DNA from: Pycnopodia helianthoides
Lineage: Eukaryota; Echinodermata; Asteroidea; Forcipulatida; Asteriidae
DNA length: 64,000 bases
Assembly: GCA_032158295.1 (NCBI GenBank)
Contig: CM063252.1
Location: 200,354 to 264,353, forward strand
Reading direction: 5' to 3'
Position numbers and translations under genes: made by a program. Positions within the stretch are counted from its first letter, which is position 1, and each line of letters begins with the position of its first letter. The notes beneath the pieces are model-generated. The model was not told the origin of the DNA and made no database searches. It saw only the letters and a list, made by a program, of their open reading frames with translations. Positions 47,189 through 58,799 of the stretch are shown here, piece after piece.

Positions 47189-48349
47189 CTATCGCCTACA
47201 GCGGTCATTTTCTTGATCACAGCTCGGAGTGACTCCGTGCAGTTGGGTTTCTGATATCCCGTCTGCAGCACTTTTTCCTCTATCATCTTGAGGTGTGTGA
47301 GATTTACGTCTATTAATAGTCTTGGATTGAGATCGTCCTCTGAAGACAAGAAAGTACAGGAGGATCACAATGAGGAGAACTAAGAAACCAGCTCCTACAG
47401 CTCCTCCTACTAAGATGACTGTAGAGTCCGTAGATCCTGAAGAAGGGTTGTTACTGTCAGGATTGGGATCTTGCTTCTTGGTCGGTAGAGAGGATGAGGT
47501 CTGAGGTGCAGATGGGGTAGACTGTCGATCTAACGGATCACTCGTTATGCCTTCAGGATATGTCAGTGGTTGAGTTGGTTCCTTTGTCGTCATTTCTGTT
47601 GTAGTTTCAATGTTTTCCTCATTTGGCGAAACAATTATCCTACCTTCGTTTGTTGCCCATTTGACTGACGTTGGTCCCTTAATACGCACATTACATGTCA
47701 CAGTAGAACCATTCATCCCCATATCTAACCTCAATGTCATGTTCTTCTCATCTTCTTCAAATTCAACCATTCCGTCTTTCTTCTCCACTCTTGACCGAAA
47801 ATATGAATCTTGCTTTTGTATAAACCAACTGTATTGTAGGTCGTACATAGTAAATGGACTATTTTGGCAACAAAAAGTTGCATTTTGACCGACGTATCTC
47901 TCAATCTGAGACGGTATGACAGTAGTTTGTATCGGATCGACTACAGTCAGTCTCGCTACTCGGGAGTATTCATCCCCTCTTCGTGAAGAAGTTTGCACCT
48001 TGTTGACATAGCAGCTGTAATATCTGCCGCCATCGGTTAATGGATCCACATTCCGTATGTATAAAGTCCACGTACAGCGATAGGAATGTACACTGTACCT
48101 GTCCCTCCCTCTGAAATCTCTATACGATGAAGTGCCGTTAAAAATGAAACTATTGCTTTCTGATGTCGTGGTCACTCCTCGTTGCCATAGTAACACATGA
48201 GTTCCATCTTCACATTGCAAATTTTGAAGTGTACAACTGAAAGATGCACTTCCTCCCGGTATGGCGAGGGTGTCAACTGGGTGAGTCTGGAAAAGTGTGG
48301 CCTCACCCAACCCACAGATCAATGCCATAACAAGAATGAACAGAAACAT
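47189..48349 (-). CDS. Ig-2: two-Ig-domain membrane receptor, tail truncated by frameshift
   Basis: An open frame of 386 codons: signal peptide (1-17), Ig V-like domain (Cys 39, Trp 55, Cys 113 in DGGRYYSC, extra pair Cys 46/Cys 92), second Ig domain (about 140-240), Thr/Ser/Pro stalk, transmembrane helix (about 311-337) and a short tail ending NDRCRR. Compared with Ig-4 it is very similar in ectodomain and membrane part but stops where an 8-nt deletion changes the frame, losing all tyrosine motifs. As it stands it encodes a receptor without signalling motifs, possibly a decoy, or it is an early pseudogene. The second Ig domain has an additional Cys (TFCC). A TATA-like box lies about 140 nt upstream. 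Confidence 0.8.
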   Translation of the reverse strand: MFLFILVMALICGLGEATLFQTHPVDTLAIPGGSASFSCTLQNLQCEDGTHVLLWQRGVTTTSESNSFIFNGTSSYRDFRGRDRYSVHSYRCTWTLYIRNVDPLTDGGRYYSCYVNKVQTSSRRGDEYSRVARLTVVDPIQTTVIPSQIERYVGQNATFCCQNSPFTMYDLQYSWFIQKQDSYFRSRVEKKDGMVEFEEDEKNMTLRLDMGMNGSTVTCNVRIKGPTSVKWATNEGRIIVSPNEENIETTTEMTTKEPTQPLTYPEGITSDPLDRQSTPSAPQTSSSLPTKKQDPNPDSNNPSSGSTDSTVILVGGAVGAGFLVLLIVILLYFLVFRGRSQSKTINRRKSHTPQDDRGKSAADGISETQLHGVTPSCDQENDRCRR

Positions 48350-48486
48350 TGTAGCTGTTGATACGTGTAGAATGAGCGATGAAATAACAGCAAACTGCAG
48401 TCTTCACATTGATATGAAAACCAGACACCTTAGGAGGAGTCAATCGAGAACTCAAGTCAAATTATGAATTGTTGACGACAATGTGA

Positions 48487-48499
48487 CCTTTATATAAAA
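48487..48499 (-). promoter_or_regulatory. TATA-like box of Ig-2
   Basis: On the minus strand the sequence reads GGTTTTATATAAAGG, 138-150 nt upstream of the Ig-2 ATG. The surrounding sequence (GGATTGAGG before it) is conserved upstream of Ig-1 and Ig-3, where the TATA word is degenerate (GGCTTTATTATTG). This would leave a 5' untranslated region of about 110 nt. Confidence 0.5.
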
Positions 48500-49379
48500 C
48501 CTCAATCCAGGAAGCGATTCCAACTAAAACACACTTGGCGAAAAAAAAAATTTTTAAAGGAAGGGTCATAGATTGTTTTGTGAACGTAATGCTGATTTAT
48601 TGGCTAAAAAAGAAAGAAATGTACAACAAAATTCACGTGTGAAAGTTACAGCTGAATACAGTGTATACTTGCCTAGAAAACAGCAAACAAACTGTCACGG
48701 TGCTTTCACAATAATGACAGCGGGTACCAATCGCATATCTGCCCAAAGCATTCGCGAATGGACACCAACCATCACAAATCTGAGAAACGATTCTCAGGTT
48801 CAAAAGTTTTAGGGTGAAAAATTCCTCCAAACATATTACTTCGAAAGGAATCCTTTCTCAAAACAGTTCAAACTAGCAAGAGCTACAGTGCTTCTAATCA
48901 AGTAAGTTGTTATGGTCATGAATTCGTAATTTGTTGAGTATTTACAATCATAAATGACCTATTATCTTTAATGTGTTTTTATTTCCTAAATAAATTAGTC
49001 TGTCGTTCGTTGGGTGATTGAATGTTTGTTTTATATTCTTTCTTCAGTTAACTTCCTTCGTTGTCACTTTAATGTATATCTTTAAATTCTTGTAAATTTT
49101 ATTTAAGTCAACGCAGTTACAATGCATTTTGAGAACAGAAACCGAACACTGAATTTGGAAGACAATCGGGAAAAAGATGTGGTTTGGCGCAACCAAATTT
49201 TGAGAGTCGAAACCAAATTTATTGATTAGATTTTATTATTTTGTCCTCCTCTTCCTGATGGACCCTTGGAAGTTTTAAGGCAATTGTTTTCAGTGACTGC
49301 AATAATCAAATAGGGTATTTGTGTCGGTTTGAAAGTTTCGAAATCACAATTTGTGGACGATAATATTTGTTTGGACATC
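48500..49379. other. Gene-free stretch
   Basis: A plus-strand frame at 48573-48812 contains ERNADLLAKK, faintly like the end of a retroelement RNase H, but nothing else supports it. The remainder is AT-rich. Confidence 0.4.
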
Positions 49380-49750
49380 AGACCAACATTGTGAATGAAA
49401 TCAAACCAACATTGTGAATGAAATCAGACCAACATTGTGAATGAAATCAGACCAACATTGTGAATGAAATCAGACCAACATTGTGAATGAAATCAGACCA
49501 ACATTGTGAATGAAATCAGACCAACATTGTGAATGAAATCAAACCAACATTGTGAATGAAATCAGACCAACATTGTGAATGAAATCAAACCAACATTGTG
49601 AATGAAATCAGACCAACATTGTGAATGAAATCAGACCAACATTGTGAATGAAATCAGACCAACATTGTGAATGAAATCAGACCAACATTGTGAATGAAAT
49701 TAAACCAACATTGTGAATGAAATCAGACCAACATTGTGAATGAAATCAGC
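49380..49750. repeat. 23-bp tandem repeat
   Basis: Sixteen head-to-tail copies of a 23-bp unit, ACCAACATTGTGAATGAAAT plus CAG. Variation is limited to an A/G position (four of the copies read AAACC) and one TCA-to-TTA change. There are no spacers. Confidence 0.97.
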
Positions 49751-50964
49751 CCATGTCAAAGGCACATAGTACAACGATCACAGCATTCATGGTATGAGTC
49801 ATCATTTGACATTTATTAATGTTTGATTATTAGTACTTCCCTGATCTGTATCTGACATCCTGTATGTCTTATTTCTACTTTACATTGCAGTTGAAACGCA
49901 TCCAGACAAGCTTTTAGCTTTTAAGGCAAATGTTTGGGCCTGCCATCTCTGTTTATTTTCCCTTTTTGTATTATTTTCTATTTTATATCTGAATCTTTAT
50001 ATCCTGCCTGTAAAATGAGATGATAAAAAACAAATTTGTAAACAACTATGTAAACAATATATGTATAACGCGTCTCAAAGTAAAATGGTAGCTTGGTAGC
50101 CTGACTATTGAATAAACCAACTGACATTATGGATTGACAGCAGACTAAGGCAATAAAGACAATAAAGTATTGTATTTAGTATTTAATCACAATAATTCTT
50201 CAATGTATCCGAGTAGGTCATTGGGCTTAATAATTAAGATTTCGTTATTAATAATATCACAACTTTGATCTGCATGCAATATTATGTGTATAGAACTGAA
50301 GCAGTAATCAAGGAAACAATCTCCAGTATTAATCTACATATTTCTAAAATGAATTATAATTGTCTTTACTTCCTTGACTATCTATGGAATATTAGTTTAA
50401 CATTAAACACATTATTTGAGACCTCGTGGATCATGTGTAAAACGACTTGTTAAACAAAACTCTGACATTAACAAACATGAACTAAACTTATGAATATATT
50501 GTTGAAATCGTTTAAATAATTAATATTTTACATAATAAAGAAAGACAGATCAAGAGACAATTAAAACCAAATACTGCAAGTAATTACCTCTACAATAATA
50601 AATGCAATCCGAATTTTAGTCTTTTATCAAATTGTTCCTGTTTTGTTTCCCCAATTAACAAACAAACAAGCAAGCAAACAACCCAAACAACTACAATAAC
50701 AACTACAACAACAACAACAACAACAATATACACAATTTGAAATGACTTGAAAGAAAATGAAATGCAGTCTCCATTTTTTGTTTTCAATTAAATTCAACTC
50801 GATTATTCTATGAAGATAATACCAACTTTACTTAAAACAAACAATGTATGGAATGGACACATATACTAATCCTAAACGTTATTTATTTATTTTTTGATTA
50901 GTACTAAAAAGGAAAAATGTTTCGTTACATGCAACAAGATAAAAGATTGATATAAGAAAAGTTT
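49751..50964. other. Gene-free stretch
   Basis: AT-rich, with an ACA microsatellite at about 50693-50726. No gene is supported. Confidence 0.5.
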
Positions 50965-51745
50965 TCAAATAAAACTGCAGCTTTTGTGCATTAAAAGGTA
51001 GCTTCCCCTGTTTAAAAAATTAATAGTCAGAGTTCTGTAGTACTGTTGCTGATATTTTTGACTGGCCAGCCGGACCACTTGGCACGGTGTTTAATAAATA
51101 TACAAACAAAAGGCAATTGAAGTACAATAACGAAGTTGATTAAAAACAACTACCAATAACACACAATCTGGAGAAGATGAGGGTAGGCGATAACAAGAAC
51201 GAAAAATATACATACATTATTTTGTATGCTGATCATTAAGTTAGGGGACAAATGCATTTGAGTATCTATATGTTATTGTCCTTATTGACTGCCATTTTCT
51301 ATCACTGCCAAGTTTGTTGAATTATATATTAAGGGCTTCATCGTCATTTTCTGGAACACCGTAGGAAAAATATACATACATTATTTTGTATGCTGATCAT
51401 TAAGTTAGGGGACAAAATAAATGCATTTGAGTATCTATATGTTATTGTCCTTATTGACTGCCATTTTCTATCACTGCCAAGTTTGTTGAATTATATATTA
51501 AGGGCTTCATCGTCATTTTCTGGAACACCGTAGGGTTCGACCTTAGCGCTGGTCCGCTGGCCAAATGCCAGTTGAAACGGTAGCGGACCAGCTGAAACAC
51601 CTTGCCAAGTGGTCCGGCTGGCCAGTCAAAAATATCAGCAACAGTACTACAGAACTCTGACTATTGTTTGTTTTTTAACTGAGGAGGCTACCTTTGAATG
51701 CACAAAAGCTGCAGTTTTATTTAAAAACTTTTTTAAAATAAAACT
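50965..51745. mobile_element. Foldback element with internal tandem duplication
   Basis: The arms 50970-51092 and about 51588-51745 are inverted repeats (GGCCAGCCGGACCACTTGG on the left, its complement on the right, out to AAAACTGCAGCTTTTGTGCA). Between them a 165-bp segment is duplicated head-to-tail (about 51203-51365 and 51366-51534), with copies identical apart from a 4-nt indel. A diverged relative of the internal part lies at about 52765-52895. No coding sequence. Confidence 0.75.
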
Positions 51746-52939
51746 GCAGCTTTTGTGCAAGTAAATTTAATAAAGTTTCGCCGCACGGAAATTCCAAGTT
51801 TTCTTCACACATGAACACACAGTAAAAAATACATACAGCTTGCTGTATGTACAGCACGATCAGCCAATGGAAAAATTCGTTTCACACTATGTAGGAATTC
51901 AACAGCCAATAGCAACATTCCTTTCACGTTATGTAAGTTAGACAGTCCACTGTGTCTAGTTTTCACCTCCTTGGATAGATCGCCCATGTACTGTGTGGTA
52001 TGGTTATGCAGACTTACTGTGTAGGGATGGTGATATGGTTTGCAGCCAGACTACATGTTTCTTTGACTCACATGTGGATGATGGTTTGTTTATTTTGACT
52101 GAACGTCAGTGATTTTGGGTTTGACAACTATCTAAACTGATGCCTCCTGCTAGCAAAGTAAGAAATAACTTTGGTCTGGATATGTTGCAACAAATTGTTA
52201 TTTTTCTTGACGAAATTGGGAAGATTGTAATAACTTTGGTCTCATTTTTAATCAAGTGAAGGCAATCGGATCGCTACGAATACTTACAAAAACTAGGCTA
52301 TGTTTATGAATGATAAAATTACTCTAGCTAGCGATCGTACGTACCTCTCCCTCTTCGGTACCGTAGATTAATGACTATCATCAATAACAAGTTCATGTTT
52401 TTTTATCGAGTCGGTTTTAAAGTGATTTGTTTTAATTAGCCACAAACGTTTTTTTCATAAAAAATGTACTTGTCTCATGAAAATACTTTGAGTATGTTTG
52501 AGTGCTGGTGCTGTCTTTGGTTACTGGAACCATAAACTGAAACTATCCAAAGATCATTTAAAATTTGCTTCTGACAAATCTGACCTGTGTTAAGTTAAGT
52601 TATCATCCTGACGAACACAATAACTGTCTAAACATAGTCAAGTTTGGCTATCAATGCAGTTAACTTGACATTGCAATTAATTGAATTGAAATAGCGACGA
52701 TAGAAAATTAGGATACTGTTTCAATTGGTATGAACAATTTTATAAAAGTTAAAAATCAAGCCAACTGGTCCTGCTGGCTGGTTGAAAAAAAGTTAAGGGC
52801 AAGGGTGTCACCCTGAGCCATCTTCTACCACTGCCTAGCATTCTGAAGTATGAAATTAAGGGCTTGATCATCATTTCCCAGTACACCCTAAGTATTGGCT
52901 ATAGTGCCTTCTCCTGGCAGATTCCATCCAATTTTATAT
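51746..52939. other. Gene-free stretch
   Basis: No exon is seen. 52765-52895 is a worn relative of the foldback element at 50.97-51.75 kb. Confidence 0.45.
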
Positions 52940-53345
52940 CTACTCTCAGAATCTTAGAATCGTGTTTAATTACCCAAAAAATTTAAGTTTATCCTTGTCT
53001 GTTTTCCTAGCTCCATTATACCAGACAACACAATCGTGAACAATAACATTCTGTATTACCGAGATGTAAAAATGAGTAATTAATACCCTATCAACTCGAA
53101 AAAAGCGTAATTTACTCAGGAAATACAACCTCTGTTTGCCCTTTTTAATAAGCGATTGACAATGTTCACTTCAATCGAGCTTACTATCTATGGATGTAAC
53201 AAGGTATTTGTGACTTTGCACAGTATCAATATTAACCCCTGTAATAATATAGGCTGGATCTGTCAAAAGATTATCTACCTTCTTGCACCTAAAATTAAAC
53301 ACTAGGCCTATTTGCTTTGTTTTGTTGAGTTTAGGGAAATCTGTA
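52940..53345 (-). pseudogene. Decayed L2-type LINE reverse-transcriptase fragment
   Basis: On the minus strand, with stops and at least one frameshift, one can read KTKQIGLVFNFR, VNIDTVQSHKYL, IDSKL, then FFRVDRVLITHFY and CVVWYNGARKTDK. This matches the order of the C-terminal RT region of L2/CR1-like LINEs. It is a different family from the one in the FReD intron and much older. Confidence 0.6.
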
Positions 53346-54640
53346 TTATTCAGGATTGGTAGAGCTTGTAAAATAGTCGCAGACAGTGTTCATGTTTTGT
53401 GTGATGAGCCGAATACATGACATAACAAACATGTGAAAATGTGGGCATAATCCGTTGTGTGATTCAGGAGACATTATTGAAAAACCTTGCAACTTTCTTC
53501 AGCATATAAACACACTGTCCTTAATTTTGGTTTCAGATGCATTTTTCTTGAACTTCATTTAAGAGGGAATTATTTCCCGAAAGAAATCGTTCGCGTATTA
53601 TACTTCACAATCAGTAAGCTTTCAGAATACAATGAAACAGCGATGATTCTTGTTTCCTTACCAATCCTGTATAATACCCTTTAAGGTAAAATATTTAGAA
53701 AATTGATCCCACCATTAATGTCATCCGAGTACGTCGTTAAACATTATGGTTTGGTTATTAAAACATATCTTCTCGATCTATATGCGAGTAAATGCATCCT
53801 GTGTATGTAACTGGAGCAGATGTCCAGATTTTGTTTTTATTTTTTTAAATGATTTGCAACACCGTCCATACTTCCTGGATTATTGTGTATGGATTATCAA
53901 ATCATTGCTAACTCCTTAAATCTTGTGGTAAATGAATTTTTACATACAATTCTTAATCAACCAAAAGAAGGGGGCATGTTTGATGGAAGCATGTCATAAA
54001 CAATTTAAAACTAAATGATAAGAACAATTAAATCTTATCAAGGATTATCAAATTCATGACGTCACCAGTAGTAAATGCAAATGCTAATGCAAAACGGATG
54101 AATGGTTTTATCATATTGTTGTCACTGAAGTGTAAAGTAACCAATCCATGTTTACTGAGACATGACATGTTTTTGTTTGATTTTCTTCACCAGTGATTTG
54201 TTAATGGCTCTATTGTTTCTTACAAGAAGTGGTCATACTTGAGTTATTATCATGTCGTAAATATTAGCTTTGCCAATCAAAGCTGTATCGCGTCCTCTTG
54301 ATGCCTCAATTTGAACCTTATTCCATATGTATCATTCATCCTTTGTGATGTTGCTTTTAATTTAATTTATAACATTATAGTTATTGTAAACAAATGACCA
54401 TTTGTTTTACTTTGTCTGTTGCGTTTTCCACTTTCTTTATAATTTTGGTTATTAACAGTTTATTTAATCACTGACAACTTTTCAATTGCTATTGGATATT
54501 CAAGTCATTCAATCTGATTGTGATTTGTGATTTTATTACTTCCCAATCAATATTGTGTACTAAAGCTTAGTCATAAATTATTGTGTAAAATTCACCATGT
54601 AACTGCCCGGGGGCGTGGCTTGCATTCCCCTCCCTCAGCT
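53346..54640. other. Gene-free stretch
   Basis: AT-rich sequence, no supported gene or repeat terminus. Confidence 0.5.
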
Positions 54641-54644
54641 TACC

Positions 54645-55877
54645 CACAGTCTTCTTGTTTCCAATGTCAGCATAACCCGTTCTTAAAATGAAGTCTATTT
54701 GAAATCAGTTCTTGGTAGCTGATGGTGCAGTTTCTTTATGGCCAGTAGAAGCAGCTCGCCCGTGTAGTTGGGTTTCCATTTCCTCATACGCCTCTGCATC
54801 TTCATCTTGAGGTTGTCTGAACTACACGGTTGAATTATGATTGGCTTTGTATCGTCTTTTGATAACGACAATGTACAGCAGCAATGAGATGAAGAGACAG
54901 ATGAAGCAGCAGCTAGAGACCATCCTACTAAGATGACTGTAGAGTCTGTAGATCCTGAAGAAGGGTTGTTACTGCCAGGATCGGGTCTTGCTTCTTGGTC
55001 GGTAGAGGGATGAGTTCTGGGATGCAGATGGGGTTGACTGTAGATCTAACGGATCACTTGTTATGCCTTCAGCGTTGCTTGTATACAGGAGGATATGTCA
55101 GTGGTTGAGTTGGTTCCTTTCGTCATTTCTGTTGTAGTTTCAATGTTTTCCTCATTAGGCGAAACAATTATCCTACCTTCGTTTGTGGCCCATTTGAATG
55201 ACGTTGATCCTTAATACGCATTTTACATCTCACTTTAGAACCATTCATCCCCATATCTAACCTCAATGTCATGATCTTCTCATCTTCTTTAAATTCAACC
55301 ATTCCGTCTTTCTTCTCCACTCTTGACCGAAAATATGAATCTTGCTTTTGTATATACCAACTGTATTGTAGGTCGTACCCAGTAGTAAATCGACATTTCG
55401 GCAACGAAAAGTTGCATTTTGACCCACGAATCTCTCAATCTGAGACGGTATGACAGTGGTTATCGGATCGACTACAGTCAGTCTCGCTACTCGGAGTATT
55501 CATCCGCTCTTTGTGAAGAAGTTTGCATGTTGTTGACATAGCAGCTGTAATATCTGCCGCCATCGGTTAATGGATCCACATTCCGTATGTTTAAAGTCCA
55601 CGTACAGCGATAGGAATGTACACTGTACCTGTCCATCCCACTGAAATCTATATACGTGAAGTGCCGTTAAAAATGAAACTATTGTTTTCTGGTGCTGTTG
55701 TCACTCCTCGTTGCCAGCGTAACACATAAGTTCCATCTCTACATTGTATATTTTGAAGTGCACAATTCAGGGATACATTCCTCCCGGTATGGCGAGGGTG
55801 TCAACTGGGTGAGTCTGGAAAAGTGTGGCCTCACCCAACCCACAGATCAATGTCATAACAAGAATGAGCAGAAACAT
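54645..55877 (-). pseudogene. Ig-3: mosaic receptor pseudogene
   Basis: The start region (55877 downwards) encodes the same signal peptide as the other Ig genes. The ectodomain aligns with Ig-2 and Ig-4 (LQYSW.IQKQDSYFRSRVEKK, NEENIETT-type stalk) and is broken by several small indels; the longest open piece is 55168-55404. The membrane and tail part (about 54690-54950) matches Ig-1, including its YEEL and YQEL-like end, again with indels. Beyond it, 54645-54690 resembles the last codons of the Ig-4 tail. It is therefore a recombinant of both tail types and is not functional. Confidence 0.85.
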
Positions 55878-56478
55878 TGTAGCTGTTGATACGTGTAGAA
55901 TGAGCGATGAAATAACAGCAAACTGAAGTCTGAGATCCTATGACGAGAACTTTATTCTAATTTGGAAATGCGTCGAAAAACCAGCAATAATAAAGCCTCA
56001 ATCCAGGAAATGATCCTTATCAGAATTTACACTTGGTATATAAAAATAATGTTGTTACTCTTCCTCATTTAACACAATATTGTCTATAAAGTCAGACACA
56101 TTTTTGTTTTCCTTTTCTTGTAAATGATTTTTCTTGTTGTCTAACAAACCAGTTAAATTGAGAAAGGAAAATATTTGCTATTATGTTTCAAATTAGTTTT
56201 AATAAGTTATGAAGTTATAAACGTGTTTTTGCCCTTCGTTGTTACACAAGCTATGGCTTTATCGAAGTTAAACTAATCATTTATTGACAAATACGAAAAG
56301 ATAACCAAACATGAATCTGAAATCAATGTGCTATCACACATGTTTTTGTATTCCTTCATATTTATCGTCCGATTACACTGCTAGAAATAGTTTGGCTTAA
56401 TTTCGTCTCAACGATTAAAAACTTTGACAATTGTAATGTTTTCCTGGATGCACTATTGACGTCAGTTCGGCTCTCGTC

Positions 56479-56560
56479 ACTGGGTGACCCCGGTGGTCTA
56501 ATGCTTCAGACTATGTTCTAGTAAGTGAACGGTCGTGGGTTCGAGTCCAACTCATGTGTC
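56479..56560 (+). repeat. tRNA-derived SINE head
   Basis: An A-box-like GGTGGTCTAATGC (about 56492-56504) and a B-box matching GGTTCGAGTCC (56538-56548) are spaced as in tRNA genes. The acceptor and anticodon stems do not pair, so this is a tRNA-derived retroposon or worn pseudogene, not a working tRNA. Confidence 0.6.
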
Positions 56561-56677
56561 TATTACTTACTATCATTATAATGAGTATATCGCAAAACGG
56601 CCTCACAATTTGTTGTGTGTGTTTTACAATAAGGAAACTTTGATACCAAATTGTTTTGACAATTGAGAAGACCTGGG

Positions 56678-56823
56678 CTCGATTTCACAAAGAGCTAAGA
56701 GTATTCTTAAATGCAAATCAATCTGAATTGCTGAGCAAAGTGTGACGTCACGGTACAAGTCACTTTGGTGATACTAACTACTTATATTAAGATGAATCTT
56801 GGTGCTTTGTGAAATCGAGTCTC
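56678..56823. mobile_element. Short MITE with CTCGATTTCACAAAG termini
   Basis: Inverted ends CTCGATTTCACAAAG and CTTTGTGAAATCGAG enclose about 145 bp with further inverted similarity (CTTAA.AT..AT). No coding sequence. Confidence 0.75.
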
Positions 56824-57634
56824 GGTCAAATTCAGTTCCGCTTCATGTGAAGGCCAACGTTAATGCTTTTAAGGAAAGTTGTTGTCATTAAGGATGTTTT
56901 CATCATCATCATCATCCCAGCCGGGCTCCGGTAGGACTGCCCCATTCCTTCCTGTCCGCCGTAAGTGTGCCAAGCTCACTGGCCGTCTCCGCTCCAGTTT
57001 CCTTCTTCAGTACCCCCTTTTTATCTTTTTTTATTTTTTATTTGTTGTCATTTAGAATAAATAAGATTTCGCGGACTAATTTGAGTTTAACGAACCAAAT
57101 CTGGTTGGAGTGCCAGTTTGTTTGTTTTTTGTTTTGTTGGCTTTTGTGTGTGGGTGTGTGTGTGAGTTTGCAGTGACATTCAAACCGAGGACTTACAACA
57201 AAAGGGATAGAAGATCTACGTTTGTTATCACAAAGGAAAACAATGGGGGTCCACGTTTGTCGGGACAAAGAGTTGAACAAAGGAGGGTCCACGATTGGAG
57301 GTCATTACACACTTGTGTAAGTGTGTGTGGTGTTTTATTTGGAAGGTTTTTTTTGGGGGGGGGGTGGGGTGGGGAGGGGGGGTGTGTTTTTTAAAGATGA
57401 AATGACAAAATTAAAACTTTGAGTATACCTTTAAACTTATTTTTTTTTGCCTTCTTCATGCCGAGTGTATACAGTGTCTAGACCATTGAGTTAGTCGTTA
57501 AACTCATTCTACGCATAATTTTGAAGAGTGGATTCCTTCATTCCACTGTGGTAATTTAAATGTCTTATGCATACCCTGTCATCTACACAGGGTTGTTGGA
57601 CTCTATGTCTATCTTTACAAAAAAACATACCATC

Positions 57635-58171
57635 GCGCCGTTTACTACATTGTGCAAGGTTGTGACGTCATACATGGAGTGCCTGGCGGGTACACCCCAC
57701 TAAATAAACTCCCATACTCCTATGTAAATATTCTTATCTGGGCGCCGTTTACTATACATTGTGCAAGGTTGTGACGTCATACATGGAGTGCCTGGCGGGT
57801 GCACCCCACTAGATAAACTCCCATACTCCTATGTAAATATTCTTATCTGGGCACCGTTTACTACATTGTGCAAGGTTGTGACGTCATACATGGAGTGCCT
57901 GGCGGGTGCACCCCACTAAATCAACTCCCATACTCCTATGTAAATATTCTTATCTGGGCGCCGTTTACTACATTGTATAAGGCTGTGACGTCAAACATGG
58001 AGTGACTGGCGGGTGCACCCCACTAAATCAACTCCCATACTCCTATGTAAATATTCTTATCTGGGCGCCGTTTACTACATTGTATAAGGCTGTGACGTCA
58101 TACATGGAGTGCCTGGCGGGTGCACCCCACTAAATAAAATCCAATACTCCTCTGTACGTTTCCAAACGTCC
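57635..58171. repeat. 107-bp tandem repeat, five copies
   Basis: Units start at 57635, 57742, 57851, 57958 and 58065 with GC(G/A)CCGTTTACTA. Each carries GTGACGTCA, TGGAGTGCCTGGC and the left end of the GGGTGCACCCC MITE, so the repeated unit joins MITE end and host flank. The duplicated block at 44.9 kb has a single copy. Confidence 0.92.
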
Positions 58172-58433
58172 GAGCAATTATCTTGAAAAAAATGATTTCA
58201 TAACATCTCTAGGCAAATAGAACCATTTTTTCAGGGTCTGTGTCATCCAAATTACCTCAAGTTGGCGGTCATCAACCCCCAGGTCACAACTGGGAAACAT
58301 TTTTACACTTTATTCCTGTCATTTGGCTCTCAAATTTGTCTCATGTAGAATTATTTTAAGGGTTTAAAAAATAGTTATGAGGCAGTCGCTCTGTTTTCTC
58401 TCTATTTAGTTGGGTGCACCCTTTAGCACACAG
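58116..58433. mobile_element. MITE with GGGTGCACCCC termini, second copy
   Basis: The left end follows the last tandem unit; the right end is TTTAGTTGGGTGCACCC (about 58417-58433). The interior matches 44993-45208 with insertions. Confidence 0.55.
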
Positions 58434-58799
58434 CCTACATAGTCCGTGCAAGTCTCGCGTGTATTGAAAACAAGAAAACAAGTCAAACGAAGACTTGTTA
58501 TGAAATCAAATCTTCGGTTTTAGTTCTTTTTATACAAATTTCTTGAAACTAAAAATTTCCCAAGTAAAATTAAAACTATTGACGACGTCGCTTATTTTTT
58601 TTAAACCCCATTTGCGAATCATACCCAGATAATTGCGATCATCACATAGGTTATAATGATAACAAGATCGTCAGTTGGGCAAAAGTTTTCATTGTTTTAC
58701 GAGTAACCCCCTGCCGGCTAAAATGGGGAGACTCCGGAAGGCACTTTGTTTCCTGTTTTTAATTACTGAAAAATGTTTGGGCCAATTCCGCTGAAACTT
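58434..58799. other. Spacer without a gene
   Basis: The first part matches 45227-45330 of the paralogous spacer. Nothing else is recognised. Confidence 0.45.

Larger units (their letters stand above)
55878..57419. other. Ig-3 5' flank and repeats
   Basis: 55878-56300 matches the Ig-1 5' flank (44010-44420). Two repeats follow (56479-56560 and 56678-56823), then a spacer with CATCATCATC (about 56899) and a poly-G run (57353-57380). Open frames here are low-complexity. Confidence 0.5.

Noticed and set aside
48573..48812. Frame containing ERNADLLAKK, RNase H-like
   Set aside because: One short resemblance only, with no other RNase H motif and no retroelement context.
49380..49750. Possible CRISPR array (regular 23-bp repeats)
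   Set aside because: Repeats are directly adjacent with no spacers, and the genome is eukaryotic.
56479..56560. Functional tRNA gene
   Set aside because: A and B boxes are present, but the acceptor and anticodon stems do not form; better explained as a SINE head.
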